From Archangium gephyra (GTDB lineage: Bacteria; Myxococcota; Myxococcia; Myxococcales; Myxococcaceae): a stretch of DNA of 64,000 nt. Location of the stretch: the NCBI RefSeq assembly GCF_001027285.1, contig NZ_CP011509.1, positions 9,386,501-9,450,500 of the forward strand, given 5' to 3'. The position numbers and the translations under genes were made by a program. This document shows, piece by piece, positions 46,929-59,301 of this stretch. Numbering within the stretch: the stretch's first letter is position 1; each line of letters opens with the position of its first letter. The notes below the pieces were generated by a model. The model was not told where the DNA came from. It was given only the letters and a program-made list of their open reading frames with translations, and did no database searches.

Positions 46929-49900
46929 TCAGCGTCCTCGCGCGGCCTTCCGGAGTGGCTCATCCGCGGCGAACACCGACTTGAGCACCTTGCCCGTGGC
47001 CGTCTTCAGCCTCGCCACTTCCTGCGGCGTGCCCTCCGCCACGATGCTCCCGCCCTGCTCGCCGCCCTCGGGCCCCAGCTCCACCACGTGGTCCGCCGAG
47101 GCGATGACGCTCGGGTGGTGCTCGATGACCACCAGCGTGTCCCCTCGGTCCACCAGCCGGCGCAGGAAGGAGATCAGCTTCGACACGTCTCCCAGGTGCA
47201 AGCCCGTGGTGGGCTCGTCCAGCACGTACAGCGTGGGCTCGTGGCGGGTGGACGCGGTGAGCTCGGCGGCCAGCTTCAACCGCTGCGCCTCGCCACCCGA
47301 CAGGGTGTTCGAGCCCTGGCCGAGCTGCAGGTAGCCCACGCCCAGGTCCGACAGGCAGGACAGCGGCGCCGCCACCTTGGGCAGCGCGTGGAAGACGTCC
47401 TTGGCCTCGTCCGCCGACAGGCGCAGCGCGTCACCGATGGTCAGCCCGTGGTAGCGCACCTCCAGCGTGGCCGCGTCGAAGCGCGCTCCGCCGCAGGCCT
47501 CGCACGGGGTGACGACGTCCGGGAGGAAGGACATCTCGTGGGAGATGGCCCCCTGCCCTTCGCACGCCGTGCACCGGCCACCGGACGTGCTGTTGAACGA
47601 GAACCGCGTGGGAGAGAACCCCCTCAGCTTGGCCTCGGGCGTGGCGGCGAACGCCCGGCGCAGCTCGTCCCAGAGTCCCAGGAAGGTGGCCGGCACCGAG
47701 CGCGGCGTACGCCCGATGGGCGACTGGTCCACGGCCAGCACGCGGCGGATGGCCTCCACGCCCGTGAGCGACTTGAAGGCCCCCGGGCGCGTCGTCACCA
47801 GTCCGAGCTTCTCGCGCAGGGCCGGGTACAGCACGTGCCGCACCAGGGTGCTCTTCCCCGAGCCCGACACACCCGACACCACGGTGAGCCGGCCCAGGGG
47901 GATGCGCAGATCCACGCCCTTCAGGTTGTTGGCGCGAGCCCCCTTCAGCTCCACCCACTTCTCGGGAGCCCCCCGGGCCGTGCCCGCCACCACCGCGGGC
48001 TCCCGGAGCGCACGGGCCGTGGGAGCGTCCTCGGTCTGCAGCACCTTCTCGGGCGGGCCCTCGGCGAGGATGCGGCCTCCACCCCGGCCACCGGTAGGCC
48101 CCAGCTCCACGAGGTGGTCCGCCGCGCGGATGGTGTCCGTGTCGTGCTCCACCACCAGCACGGTGGAGCCGGTGTCCACCAGCGCGCGCAGGTTGGACAG
48201 CAGCCGGTGCGTGTCACGCGGGTGCAGGCCGATGGTGGGCTCGTCCAGCACGTACATGGCCCCGGTGAGGCCCGCGCCGAGCTGCGCGGACAGCCGCAGC
48301 CGCTGCATCTCTCCACCCGACAGCGTGGAGGCATTCCGGTCCAGCGACAGGTAGCCCAGCCCCACCCGATCCAGGAACTCCATGCGCCGCAACAACTCCT
48401 GGCGGGACGGCTCGCCGAGCAGCGCCCGGTCCCCCTTGAACTTCCACCCGCGCACCTGCTCCAGCGCGGCGGTGACGGACTGCTGCACCACCTCGTGGTA
48501 GCGCTGCCCCTCCAGCTTCACGGCGCGCGGCACCGGCTCCAGGCGCGAGCCCTCGCAGGTGCGGCACGGCTCCGAGCGGCCCTCGGCCAGCGCCTCGGCG
48601 CCCCCCTCCACGCCCGTGCCCTCGCAGTCCACGCACCGGCCCTGCTTGGTGTTGAAGGAGAACCACCGCGGATCCATCTCCGGCACGGAGAAGCCGCAGA
48701 CGGGGCAGGTGCGCTCGCTGGACAGGAGCGTCTCCTTGTTCCCGTTGGAGCGGACCTTCAGCGCGCCCTTGCCCCAGGTGAGCGCCTTGTCGAACACCTC
48801 GCGCGGCAGCTTCGCCAGCTTGCCCTGGTACATGACGAGGTCGATGTCGTGCTCGCGCGACTTCACGAGCTGGGGCGGCTGGTCCGTGGAGACCACCTTG
48901 CCGTCGGCGATGGCGGTCTCGATGCCCGCGCGGGCGGCGGCGGTGAAGACATCCAGGTAGGTGCCCTTGCGCGCACGCACGGCGGGGGCGAGCACGGTGC
49001 CGTCCCCCTTCATGGCGGTGAGCTGCGCGTAGAGAGCCTCGGCGGTGGTGGCGGCGATGGGCTCGCCGTCACGCGGGCAATGGGGCTGGCCCAGCTTGGA
49101 GAAGAGGAGGCGCAGGTAGTGGGACACCTCGGTGACGGTGGCCACCGTACTGGTGGCGCCCGCGCGCGAGGTGCGCTGCTCCAGCGCCACCGAGGGCGGA
49201 ATGCTGCTGATGCGCTCCACGTCCGGGCGCGGCATGGTGGGGAGGAACTGGCGCGCGTACGGCGTCAGCGTCTCCAGGAAGCGCCGCTGCCCTTCCGCGA
49301 ACACCACGTCGAACACGAGCGAACTCTTGCCCGAGCCGCTCGGCCCCGTCACCACCGTCATCTTCCCGAGGGGAATCCGGCAGGACACCTCTTGCAGGTT
49401 GTGCTCGCGAGCGTGCTCCACCTCGATGGCGGGAGCCGCCTCCGCCGGGCCCTTGGCACGCTTGCCCGGCACCACCGGCGGGGCCAGCTCCCCGCGCAGC
49501 GCCGCCGCCGTGAGACCCTTGCTCCGAGCGAGCTGCTCCGGCGTGCCCTCGGCCACCAGGCGCCCGCCGTTGCGGCCACCCCCCGGGCCCAGGTCGATGA
49601 TCCAATCCGCGCCGCGCATGACCACGAGGTCATGGTCCACCACGACGACACTCGCGCCACGGTCCACCAACTCGTGCAGCGCGGCGAGCACCTGGCGCAC
49701 GTCCGCGTCATGCAGGCCCGCGCTCGGCTCGTCGATGAGGAAGAGCGAGCCCTTCGCCTCGCTGGCCAGGGCACGCGCCAGCTTGAGCCGCTGGGCCTCG
49801 CCGCCGGACAGGGTGGACAGGGGCTGGCCGAGCGGCAGGTACCCCAGGCCCAACCGGGACACGGGCCCCAGCGCGCGCACCAGGGGCTTGTCGTCGGCGA

Positions 49901-52229
49901 AGCGCGCGAGCACCTCGTCCACGGTCAGCTCCAGCACGTCCGCCACGGAGAGGCCGTGGTGCCGGATGGCCAGCACCTCCTCCTTGAAGCGGCGGCCCCG
50001 GCACACCGGGCACAGCAGGGACACGTCCGCGAGGAACTGCATCTCCACCGTCTCGTAGCCCTCGCCCGAGCAGGCCTCGCAGCGCCCCTTGTCCACGTTG
50101 AAGGAGAAGTGCGCCGACGTCAGCCCACGCACCTCGGCCTCGGGCTCGGAGGCGAAGCGCTCGCGCAGCCGGTCCCACGCCTTGGTGTACGTGGCCGCGT
50201 TGCCGCGCGAGGTGCGCCCCAGCGGCGACTGGTCCACGAAGGTGACGCGCTCCACCGCCTCCAGCCCGTCCACGCCGTCCGCCTCGCCCGGCACCTCCAC
50301 GTCCTTCTCGCCCAGGGCGCGCCCCAGGTGGCGGTACAGCACCTCGTCCATCAGGGTGCTCTTGCCCGAGCCGCTCGGCCCGGTGATGGCGCACAGCACG
50401 CCCAGCGGCACACTCACCGACACGCCCAGGAGGTTGTGAGCCCGGGCATTGCGCACCACCAGCTCGCCCGTACGCTCGCGCGGCTCGCGCTTCACCTCGC
50501 CAGTACCCGCCAGCAGCCGGCCCGTGGGCAGGTCCGCGCGCTTCGCCAGCGCCTGCGGCGTCCCGTCGAAGCACAGCTTCCCACCGTGCTTGCCCGCGCC
50601 GGGCCCCAGCTCCAGCACGCGGTGCGCGGAGCGGACGACGAGCGGATCATGCTCGATGACGAGCGCGATGTTGCCCCGCGTGGCCAGCTCGGCCATGGCC
50701 CCGGTGAGCGGCCCCACGTCGGCGGGGTGCAGGCCCACGGTGGGCTCGTCCAGCACGAAGAGCGCCCCCGTCAGCGAGGTCCCCAGCGCCGCGGTGAGGG
50801 ACACGCGCTGCGCCTCGCCACCCGACAACGTGCGCGCGGGCCGATCCAACGTGAGGTAGCCCAGGCCCACCCGCTCCAGGTAGCCGAGGCGTCCGGCCAG
50901 CTCGCGGCGCACCAGCTCGCCCTGGCCCGTATGGGTGCGCAGGGCGTCCAGCCGCGCGCGGGCATCGGACAGCTCCAGCCCGTGCCACGCGGCCAGGTCC
51001 AGCCCGCCCACGCGCCAGGCCCGCGCGGACTCATTGAGGCGAGCCCCCTGACAGCTCTCGCACAGCGTATAGGCACGGTAGCGCGAGAGCAGCACGCGCA
51101 CGTGCATCTTGTATGTGCGGCTCTCCATCCACCGGAACCACGCGCGCACGCCCGGGTACGAGCGGCCCCCGTGGTAGTCCCCTTCCCCTTCCAGCACCCG
51201 CTCGCGCTGCGCGGGGGTGAGCTGATCCCAGGGCCTGTCCAGCGGAATGCCGTGCTCGCGCGCGTAGCGGAACAGCATCTTCCGCTCCCACTCGGACGTC
51301 TTGCCCGACCATGGACGGATGGCGCCCTTCTCCAGGCTCAGCGACGGGTTGGGCACCACCTTGGCCCAGTCGATGCCAATGGTGCGGCCGAAGCCCTTGC
51401 ACGGAGGGCAGGCCCCGGTGGGCGACTGGTAGCTGAAGAGGCCGGGCCGGGCCTGCTCGAACTCGCGCGAGCACTTGGGGCACACCAGGCCCCGGCGGAT
51501 GCGCCGGGCTCCCGAGGGCGTGAAGGCCACCGCCTCGCCATGGCTCATGGCCCACGCCGACTCCAGCGCCGCCGTCACCCGGCCGAGCTGCCCCTGCGAC
51601 AGCTTCAACCGGTCCACCACCACATGGGCCACACCGGCCGAGTCCGTGGCCTCGGCGGGCCGCAGCGACTCCAGCTCCCGCACCTCGCCCTGCACCACCA
51701 GCCGGTGGAAACCGTCCTTCAGCAGCCGGGCGCGCACGTCGAGGAACTCGGCGGTGTCCGCGATGCGCTGGGGGAAGGCCAGCACGGCCAGGGCGTCGGG
51801 CTCGGCGGCGAGCACCGCGGTGGCGGCCACGCGCGCGTCGGTCCGCACCGCCTCCACTCCACAGGTGGGGCATACCGGCATGGCCTCACGGGTGAAGAGG
51901 GCGGACAGGTAGGCCTCTACGTCCGCCAGCGTGGCCACCGTGGAGCGTGAGCTCTTCACCGGCGCGCGGCGATCCACCGCCACGCCCGCGGCCACGGGCT
52001 CCAGCGTGTCCATCGGGGGCCTCTCCAGCCGCTCGAGGAACTGGCGGGCATACGGGCTGAAGCTCTCGACGAAGCGGCGCTGGCCCTCGGCGTAGAGGGT
52101 GTCCAATGCGAGGCTGGACTTGCCGGAACCAGACACGCCGGTGAGGCACACCAGCTCGCCTTCCGCGAGGTCCACCGAAAGGGACTGGAGATTGTGGGTG
52201 CGAGCGCCAACGAGGTGCGTCTTGTGCAT
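46929..52229 (-). CDS. uvrA: Double-length UvrA-like excinuclease ABC subunit A (tandem fusion)
   Basis: 1,766 residues from the ATG at 52229 ([17 protein letters not shown]), against about 940 for a normal UvrA. Two full UvrA units follow each other, so four Walker A loops occur ([36 protein letters not shown]), each with a matching LSGGEAQR or LSGGEMQR signature and a DEPTVGLHP-type Walker B. Each half has the UvrA zinc-module cysteines ([33 protein letters not shown]) and QSPxGR insertions. The two halves are diverged, so this is an old fusion. Normal UvrA dimers bind damaged DNA and load UvrB; the fusion may act as a built-in dimer. Homologues of this length occur in related bacteria. Confidence 0.95.
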   Translation of the reverse strand: MHKTHLVGARTHNLQSLSVDLAEGELVCLTGVSGSGKSSLALDTLYAEGQRRFVESFSPYARQFLERLERPPMDTLEPVAAGVAVDRRAPVKSSRSTVATLADVEAYLSALFTREAMPVCPTCGVEAVRTDARVAATAVLAAEPDALAVLAFPQRIADTAEFLDVRARLLKDGFHRLVVQGEVRELESLRPAEATDSAGVAHVVVDRLKLSQGQLGRVTAALESAWAMSHGEAVAFTPSGARRIRRGLVCPKCSREFEQARPGLFSYQSPTGACPPCKGFGRTIGIDWAKVVPNPSLSLEKGAIRPWSGKTSEWERKMLFRYAREHGIPLDRPWDQLTPAQRERVLEGEGDYHGGRSYPGVRAWFRWMESRTYKMHVRVLLSRYRAYTLCESCQGARLNESARAWRVGGLDLAAWHGLELSDARARLDALRTHTGQGELVRRELAGRLGYLERVGLGYLTLDRPARTLSGGEAQRVSLTAALGTSLTGALFVLDEPTVGLHPADVGPLTGAMAELATRGNIALVIEHDPLVVRSAHRVLELGPGAGKHGGKLCFDGTPQALAKRADLPTGRLLAGTGEVKREPRERTGELVVRNARAHNLLGVSVSVPLGVLCAITGPSGSGKSTLMDEVLYRHLGRALGEKDVEVPGEADGVDGLEAVERVTFVDQSPLGRTSRGNAATYTKAWDRLRERFASEPEAEVRGLTSAHFSFNVDKGRCEACSGEGYETVEMQFLADVSLLCPVCRGRRFKEEVLAIRHHGLSVADVLELTVDEVLARFADDKPLVRALGPVSRLGLGYLPLGQPLSTLSGGEAQRLKLARALASEAKGSLFLIDEPSAGLHDADVRQVLAALHELVDRGASVVVVDHDLVVMRGADWIIDLGPGGGRNGGRLVAEGTPEQLARSKGLTAAALRGELAPPVVPGKRAKGPAEAAPAIEVEHAREHNLQEVSCRIPLGKMTVVTGPSGSGKSSLVFDVVFAEGQRRFLETLTPYARQFLPTMPRPDVERISSIPPSVALEQRTSRAGATSTVATVTEVSHYLRLLFSKLGQPHCPRDGEPIAATTAEALYAQLTAMKGDGTVLAPAVRARKGTYLDVFTAAARAGIETAIADGKVVSTDQPPQLVKSREHDIDLVMYQGKLAKLPREVFDKALTWGKGALKVRSNGNKETLLSSERTCPVCGFSVPEMDPRWFSFNTKQGRCVDCEGTGVEGGAEALAEGRSEPCRTCEGSRLEPVPRAVKLEGQRYHEVVQQSVTAALEQVRGWKFKGDRALLGEPSRQELLRRMEFLDRVGLGYLSLDRNASTLSGGEMQRLRLSAQLGAGLTGAMYVLDEPTIGLHPRDTHRLLSNLRALVDTGSTVLVVEHDTDTIRAADHLVELGPTGGRGGGRILAEGPPEKVLQTEDAPTARALREPAVVAGTARGAPEKWVELKGARANNLKGVDLRIPLGRLTVVSGVSGSGKSTLVRHVLYPALREKLGLVTTRPGAFKSLTGVEAIRRVLAVDQSPIGRTPRSVPATFLGLWDELRRAFAATPEAKLRGFSPTRFSFNSTSGGRCTACEGQGAISHEMSFLPDVVTPCEACGGARFDAATLEVRYHGLTIGDALRLSADEAKDVFHALPKVAAPLSCLSDLGVGYLQLGQGSNTLSGGEAQRLKLAAELTASTRHEPTLYVLDEPTTGLHLGDVSKLISFLRRLVDRGDTLVVIEHHPSVIASADHVVELGPEGGEQGGSIVAEGTPQEVARLKTATGKVLKSVFAADEPLRKAARGR

Positions 52230-52413
52230 GCGAGGCGCTGATTTAACGGCGGAAGTCAGGCTCGCCAACGGAATCTGTCACGTGGGACCGGGCAGGCACA
52301 CAGGCCATCCCGTACAGTTGTGGACCGGGCCGCGTGCCCTCCCTTCCATTCCACCCCGTCCAGGCATGGTGCCGATCTAGCTTGTCATTCCCCCCACCCC
52401 CCGAGGCCTGCCC

Positions 52414-53607
52414 ATGAGCAGCAGAGTGAACCTGCTCGCACCCAAGGTGCGAATGAACCCCTATCCGCTCTATGCCGAGCTGCGCCGGAGCGCCCCGGTG
52501 AGCCAGGTGGATCCAGGCGGGCTCTGGGCCGTGGCACGCTACGCGGACGTCCTCACCGTGATGAAGAATCCGCGGCTCTTCTCCTCGGAGGGCATCCGGC
52601 GGACCTACCGCCCGCCGTGGATCTCCAACTACCCCATGGCGGACTCCATGCTCGTCATGGACCCGCCGCACCACACCCGGTTGCGCTCGCTCGTCAACCG
52701 GGCCTTCGGGGCCTCCGTGATGACCCGGCTGGAGCCGCGCATCCGGGAGCTGGCCCAGCAGCTCGCCACCACGCTGCCAGCGGGCCAGACGATGGACTTC
52801 GTGGATGCCTTCTCCATCCGCGTGCCCATCGCCGTGCTGGGAGATCTGGTGGGCATTCCACCCTCGCTCCACACGCGGCTCAAGCAGTGGGCGGAGGTGA
52901 TGACGCAATTCACCAGCGTGGGCCCGGAGGACACCGGGTTGCAGGAGCGCATCCGCGCCACGGTGGCCGAGGCCCGCGAGCACTTCGAGCAGGTGCTGGA
53001 GGAGCGCCGCCGCGCGCCCCGCGAGGATCTGGTGAGCGATCTGCTGCGCGCGCGCGTGGACGGCGAGGCCCTGACGGCGACGGACCTGATGGGCTTCATG
53101 TTCCTGCTGCTCATCGGCGGCCTGGAGACGACCGTGCACCTGCTGAGCGCCAGTGCCCTGAAGCTCCAGGAGGACCCGGCGCTGATGGCGCGGCTGCGCG
53201 CGGAGCCGGAGCTCATCCCCCGCTTCATCGACGAGCTGCTGCGCCACAGTGGCCCGGTGCATGGGGTGGTGCGGCTGGTCACCGACGAGGTGGAGCTCGG
53301 CGGCGCGCGCATCCCCCGGGGAGAGCGGCTGCTGCTGCTGATGGCCTCGGCCAACCGCGACGAGGCGCATTTCCCAGAGCCGGACCGCTTCGATCTCGAT
53401 CGCCCGGGTCCGCAGAACCTGCCCTTCGGCCATGGCGTCCACTTCTGCCTGGGCGCCCAGCTCGCGCGGATGGAGGCACGGCTGGCGCTGGAGGCGCTGC
53501 TCGCCCGCTTCTCCCGGCTGACGCTCGGGGAGCAGCCGGCGCGGTGGAACATCTCGCTGGTGATGCGGGGGCCCACCTTGCTGCCCCTCGCGGCGCACAG
53601 GGACTGA
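52414..53607 (+). CDS. Cytochrome P450, first of three tandem paralogues
   Basis: 397 residues, soluble bacterial type. The haem-binding loop FGHGVHFCLGAQLAR carries the axial Cys345. The K-helix ExxR is Glu274-Arg277 (DELLRHSG), the I-helix oxygen-activation motif is GGLETT (235-240), and the C-helix HHTRLR that contacts the haem propionates is seen at 86-91. The start (MSSRVNLLAPKVRMNPYPLY) is shared with the two following genes. Substrate is unknown; CYP107/CYP124-like enzymes of this length oxidise lipids, steroids or secondary metabolites. No ferredoxin or reductase gene is adjacent. It is divergent from uvrA with a 184-base gap between them. Confidence 0.93.
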   Translation: MSSRVNLLAPKVRMNPYPLYAELRRSAPVSQVDPGGLWAVARYADVLTVMKNPRLFSSEGIRRTYRPPWISNYPMADSMLVMDPPHHTRLRSLVNRAFGASVMTRLEPRIRELAQQLATTLPAGQTMDFVDAFSIRVPIAVLGDLVGIPPSLHTRLKQWAEVMTQFTSVGPEDTGLQERIRATVAEAREHFEQVLEERRRAPREDLVSDLLRARVDGEALTATDLMGFMFLLLIGGLETTVHLLSASALKLQEDPALMARLRAEPELIPRFIDELLRHSGPVHGVVRLVTDEVELGGARIPRGERLLLLMASANRDEAHFPEPDRFDLDRPGPQNLPFGHGVHFCLGAQLARMEARLALEALLARFSRLTLGEQPARWNISLVMRGPTLLPLAAHRD

Positions 53608-53652
53608 CGGCTAGCATGGGTGGCTCTCCTTCTTCCTCGAAGAGGCAGCCCG

Positions 53653-54846
53653 ATGAGCAGCCGAGTCAACCTGCTGGCACCCGAGGTCCGCGCCAATCCC
53701 TACCCCGTCTTCGCCGAGCTGCGCCGCAACGCGCCCGTGAGTCAGGTGGACCCGGGTGGCTTGTGGGCCGTCACGCGCTACGCGGACGCGGCGGCCGTGC
53801 TGAAGAATCCGCAGCTCTTCGCCTCCGAGGGCTTCCGTCAGGCCTACCGCCCGGCGTGGTTCTCCGACTACCCGATGGCGGACTCCATGCTCGTCATGGA
53901 TCCACCGCACCACACCCGGCTGCGGGCGCTCGTCAACCGCGCCTTTGGCCCTCCGGTGCTGACCCGGCTGGAGCCGCGCATCCGCCAGTTCGTGGAGCAG
54001 CTCGCCGCCGGACTGCCCACGGGCCGCTCCGTGGACTTCGCCGAGGAGTGGTCCGTGCGCATCCCCCTGATCGTCATGGCCGATCTGCTGGGGTTGAGCC
54101 CCGAGGTGCACCCGCGCCTCAAGCGCTGGGCGGACACGTTCGGCTCCTTCACCGGCATCGGGCCCAACGACACCGAGCGCCAGGAGCACATGCGCGCCAC
54201 CGTGGCCGAGGCCCGGCAGCACTTCCAGCAGGTGCTGGAGGAGCGCCGCCGCGAGCCGCGGGATGATCTGATGAGCGACCTGCTCCGGGCGCGCGTGGAC
54301 GGTGAGGCGCTGACGGACGCGGAGCTGATGGGCTTCATGTTCCTGCTCGTGGTGGCGGGAATGGAGACGACGGTGCACCTGATGAACCACTCCGCCATCC
54401 GCTTCCGGGACGAGCCGGAGCTGATGGGGCGGTTGCGCGCGGACCACTCGCTCATCCCCCGCTTCGTCGAGGAGATCCTCCGCTACGAGCCGCCGGTGCA
54501 CGGCATCTTCCGGGTGACCACGCAGGAGACGGAGCTCGGCGGCGTGCGGCTGCCCAAGGGCGCGCGGATGCTGGTGGTGCTGTGCTCGGCCAACCGCGAC
54601 GAGGCCCAGTTCCCCGGCGCGGACCGCTTCAACCTGGACCGTCCCGGGCCGCAGAACCTGCCCTTCGGCCACGGCATCCACTTCTGCCTGGGCGCCCAGC
54701 TCGCGCGGCTCGAGGCCCGGTTGGGCACGGAGGCGCTCGTCACCCGGTTCTCGCGGCTCTCGCCCGGAGAGGGGCCCGTGCGGTGGAATACCTCACTGGT
54801 AGTGCGCGGTCCGCTGTCCCTGCCGCTCGTGGCGCATCCGGCGTGA
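53653..54846 (+). CDS. Cytochrome P450, second of three tandem paralogues
   Basis: 397 residues from the ATG at 53653 (MSSRVNLLAPEVRANPYPVF); a reading eleven codons longer exists but breaks the shared N-terminus. Signatures: haem Cys in FGHGIHFCLGAQLAR, ExxR in EILRYEP, I-helix VAGMETT and HHTRLRALV. It differs from its neighbours mainly in the substrate-recognition stretches (for example SLIPRFVEEILRYEPPVHGIF and VVAGMETTVHLMN). The gap from the first P450 stop is 45 bases. The leader just upstream of the ATG resembles that of the third copy, which suggests tandem duplication including the ribosome binding region. Confidence 0.93.
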   Translation: MSSRVNLLAPEVRANPYPVFAELRRNAPVSQVDPGGLWAVTRYADAAAVLKNPQLFASEGFRQAYRPAWFSDYPMADSMLVMDPPHHTRLRALVNRAFGPPVLTRLEPRIRQFVEQLAAGLPTGRSVDFAEEWSVRIPLIVMADLLGLSPEVHPRLKRWADTFGSFTGIGPNDTERQEHMRATVAEARQHFQQVLEERRREPRDDLMSDLLRARVDGEALTDAELMGFMFLLVVAGMETTVHLMNHSAIRFRDEPELMGRLRADHSLIPRFVEEILRYEPPVHGIFRVTTQETELGGVRLPKGARMLVVLCSANRDEAQFPGADRFNLDRPGPQNLPFGHGIHFCLGAQLARLEARLGTEALVTRFSRLSPGEGPVRWNTSLVVRGPLSLPLVAHPA

Positions 54847-54894
54847 GTCAACCTACGATGGAGGCTCCCCCTCCCTCACCCCCGAGGTAAGCCG

Positions 54895-56094
54895 ATGAGC
54901 GGTACCGAGCGAGTGAACCTGCTGGCCCCCGAGATCCGTGCGAACCCCTACCCCACCTACGCCGAGCTGCGCCGCCACGCGCCCGTGAGCCAGGTGGAGC
55001 CGGGGGGCCTGTGGGCCGTCTCGCGTCACGATGATGTGCTGTTCGTCCTGAAGAACCCCCAGCTCTTCGCCTCCGAGGGCTTCCGTCAGGCGTACCGTCC
55101 GCCGTGGATCTCCAACTACCCGCTGGCGGACTCGGCGCTGGTGATGGATCCACCGCGCCACACCCGGCTGCGGGCCCTCATCAACCGCGCCTTCGGGGCC
55201 TCCGTCATCACCCGCATCGAGCCCTTCGTGCGCCAGCTCGCGGCGCGGCTCGTCGCGGCCATCCCCGAGGGCCGCCCGGTGGACTTCGTGGAGCACTTCG
55301 CCACGCCCATGCCCATGGGTGTCATCGGCGAGCTGCTGGGCCTCTCCCCCGAGGTGCACCCGCGCCTCATGCACTGGGCGGAGCACCTGGCCCGCTTCAC
55401 CAGCATCGGCCCGAATGACGTCGAGAAGCAGGAGGCCATGCGCACCACGGTGAACGAGGCCCGCGGGCACTTCGAGCAGGTGCTGGAGGAGCGCCGGCGC
55501 AACCCGGGCGACAACCTGGTGAGCGACCTGGTGCGGGCGCGCGTGGACGGCGAGTCGCTGACGGACACGGAGCTGCTGGGCTTCATGTTCCTGCTGCTCA
55601 TCGGCGGCCTGGAGACGACGCTGCACCTGCTCAGCCACGCCGCCCACCGGCTCCACCTCCAGCCGGAGGTGATGACGCTGCTGCGCGAGCAGCCCATCCT
55701 CGTCCCCCGCTTCATCGAGGAGGTGCTGCGCCACGAGCCGCCCGTGCACGGGATGATCCGCCTGGCCACCCAGGAGGTGGAGCTCGGCGGGACGCGCGTG
55801 CCCCAGGGCGCGCGGGTGCTCATCCTCATGGGCTCGGCCAACCGCGACGAGGCCCACTTCCCCAACCCGGACCACTTCAACCTGGATCGCCCCGGTCCGC
55901 AGAACCTGCCCTTCGGCCACGGCATCCACTTCTGCCTGGGCTCCCAGCTCGCGCGGCTGGAGGCACGGCTGGCAGTGGAGGCACTGCTCGCCCGCTTCTC
56001 CCGCCTCACCCCGGGAGACGGGCCGGTGCAGTGGAACGCCTCGTTGATCGTCCGAGGCCCCGCGAAGCTTCCGCTCGTGGCCCACCCGGGCTGA
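54895..56094 (+). CDS. Cytochrome P450, third of three tandem paralogues
   Basis: 399 residues (MSGTERVNLLAPEIRANPY). Signatures: haem Cys in FGHGIHFCLGSQLAR, ExxR in EVLRHEP, I-helix IGGLETT and RHTRLRALI, so the catalytic residues look intact. Identity to the two preceding P450s is high along the whole length, lower in substrate-facing loops. The gap from the second P450 stop is 48 bases with the same kind of CCCCCGAGG leader before the ATG. The three may work in sequence on one substrate or on related ones; there is no biosynthetic gene cluster around them. Confidence 0.93.
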   Translation: MSGTERVNLLAPEIRANPYPTYAELRRHAPVSQVEPGGLWAVSRHDDVLFVLKNPQLFASEGFRQAYRPPWISNYPLADSALVMDPPRHTRLRALINRAFGASVITRIEPFVRQLAARLVAAIPEGRPVDFVEHFATPMPMGVIGELLGLSPEVHPRLMHWAEHLARFTSIGPNDVEKQEAMRTTVNEARGHFEQVLEERRRNPGDNLVSDLVRARVDGESLTDTELLGFMFLLLIGGLETTLHLLSHAAHRLHLQPEVMTLLREQPILVPRFIEEVLRHEPPVHGMIRLATQEVELGGTRVPQGARVLILMGSANRDEAHFPNPDHFNLDRPGPQNLPFGHGIHFCLGSQLARLEARLAVEALLARFSRLTPGDGPVQWNASLIVRGPAKLPLVAHPG

Positions 56095-56196
56095 GGCCGG
56101 AGATCGCCCGGCTGCCCTGCCTTCATTGGGACATTCCTGTCGTGCCTGCCCGGTCTGAGGGGCGTGTCCATGCTGTACGGAAGGCAGGAGGCCCCC

Positions 56197-57189
56197 ATGT
56201 TGACCGTCGATACCGATATCTCCACCGCTCGGGCGGTCGCCGCCCGGGCAGCACCATCCCTCGCCATCATCGAGATGCCCGGCAGGCAAGGGGTCGGTTT
56301 CGTGGTCTCCTCCCACGGCCAGCTCGTCACCAACCTGCACGTGGTGGCCGGCGCCGAGGAGATCCACGTCCTGCTCGCCGATGAGCAACTCCTGCAGGTG
56401 GAACAGGTACTCGCCCTCGACGAGAAACGGGACCTGGCCGTGCTGCAGTTGCCCGTGAGCGGGCTGGAGTCGCTCCGGCTCGACGGCCATGTCCACCCGG
56501 GCGAGGGAGACACGCTCTTCATCCTCCTCCCGGCCGGCGGAGGCATGCTGGGGCTGATGGAGACGCGGGTCCAGGCGGTGCAGGTGCTCGACGAGTCGCT
56601 CACCTTCCTCGAGCTGGAGGCGGGCCTGCCGGAGGATGCCTCGGGCAGCCCGGTGATGGATGCCTCGGGTGCGCTGGTGGGCGTGGCCACGTGCGCCTTC
56701 GCGGACGGGCGGCCCATCACCATCGTCATCCCCTCGCGCTACGTGGTGCCGCTGCTGGAGCAGCAGGCCACGCTGCCACTCTCCACGCTCGCCCTCGCCC
56801 GGCCCGTGGCCTCGCGCCAGCGTCAGGTGCCCACGCATCCGCTCTCGCTGCTAGAGGGTTGCGCCACGGACAGCGTCGAGGAGATCGCCCTCGCCATCAT
56901 GCAGGCCATCCAACTCGGGGCGCCCGCCTACAACCAGGGGGACCCCGAGTCCTGCTACCGCCTCTACGAGCGCACGGCCGAGCGGCTCATCCAGGAGCGT
57001 CCGGATTGTCCCGGTGCCCAGGCCGCCCTGCGCGAGGGGCTCCAGCGCTGCACCCGGCTCGAGGGCGCGGACGCGTGCGCCTGGGCCCTGCGCGACACCT
57101 TCGACGGACTGCTCCACCTCATCGACCGCTGGCTCCAGGCCCAGGCCGCCTTCGCGCGCCTGTCCGCCCCCAGGTCGTACCTTCAGTGA
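56197..57189 (+). CDS. Trypsin-like serine protease with C-terminal helical domain
   Basis: 330 residues from the ATG at 56197 (MLTVDTDISTARAV), which has AGGAGG five bases upstream; a longer reading from a GTG is worse. The S1 protease domain (1-190) keeps the triad: His48 (VTNLHVVAG), Asp79 (KRDLAVLQL) and Ser149 (PEDASGSPVMDASG). No signal peptide is visible, so it is probably cytosolic. Residues about 215-330 form a helical domain (GAPAYNQGDPESCYRLYERTAERL, then CTRLEGADACAWALRDTFDGLLHLIDRW) with spaced Cys residues; this kind of helical domain is found alone in other bacterial proteins. It is followed after 168 bases by a hybrid kinase. Confidence 0.85.
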   Translation: MLTVDTDISTARAVAARAAPSLAIIEMPGRQGVGFVVSSHGQLVTNLHVVAGAEEIHVLLADEQLLQVEQVLALDEKRDLAVLQLPVSGLESLRLDGHVHPGEGDTLFILLPAGGGMLGLMETRVQAVQVLDESLTFLELEAGLPEDASGSPVMDASGALVGVATCAFADGRPITIVIPSRYVVPLLEQQATLPLSTLALARPVASRQRQVPTHPLSLLEGCATDSVEEIALAIMQAIQLGAPAYNQGDPESCYRLYERTAERLIQERPDCPGAQAALREGLQRCTRLEGADACAWALRDTFDGLLHLIDRWLQAQAAFARLSAPRSYLQ

Positions 57190-57357
57190 AGTGCTCCGCG
57201 ACAGCGGGAGACAACCTGTTGGGGATTCCGTTCAGTCCCTGACGCCATGGGTGCTCAGCTCCCTCGGGGAAGCCTGTGGGTGAATCCCCACCCACCGGGG
57301 CCATCTCGACCCGTAGTAAGACGGTGGTTGGACGAACCCCACGTCGCCGAGGAGCAC

Positions 57358-59295
<1,938 letters not shown>

Positions 59296-59301
59296 GTCCG
59301 C

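Noticed and set aside
46827-51950. A 1,707-codon open frame on the plus strand
   Set aside because: It is entirely antisense to uvrA, whose domains and motifs are unambiguous.
54853-56838. Long minus-strand frame opposite the third P450 and the protease
   Set aside because: Antisense shadow; both plus-strand genes carry complete catalytic motifs.
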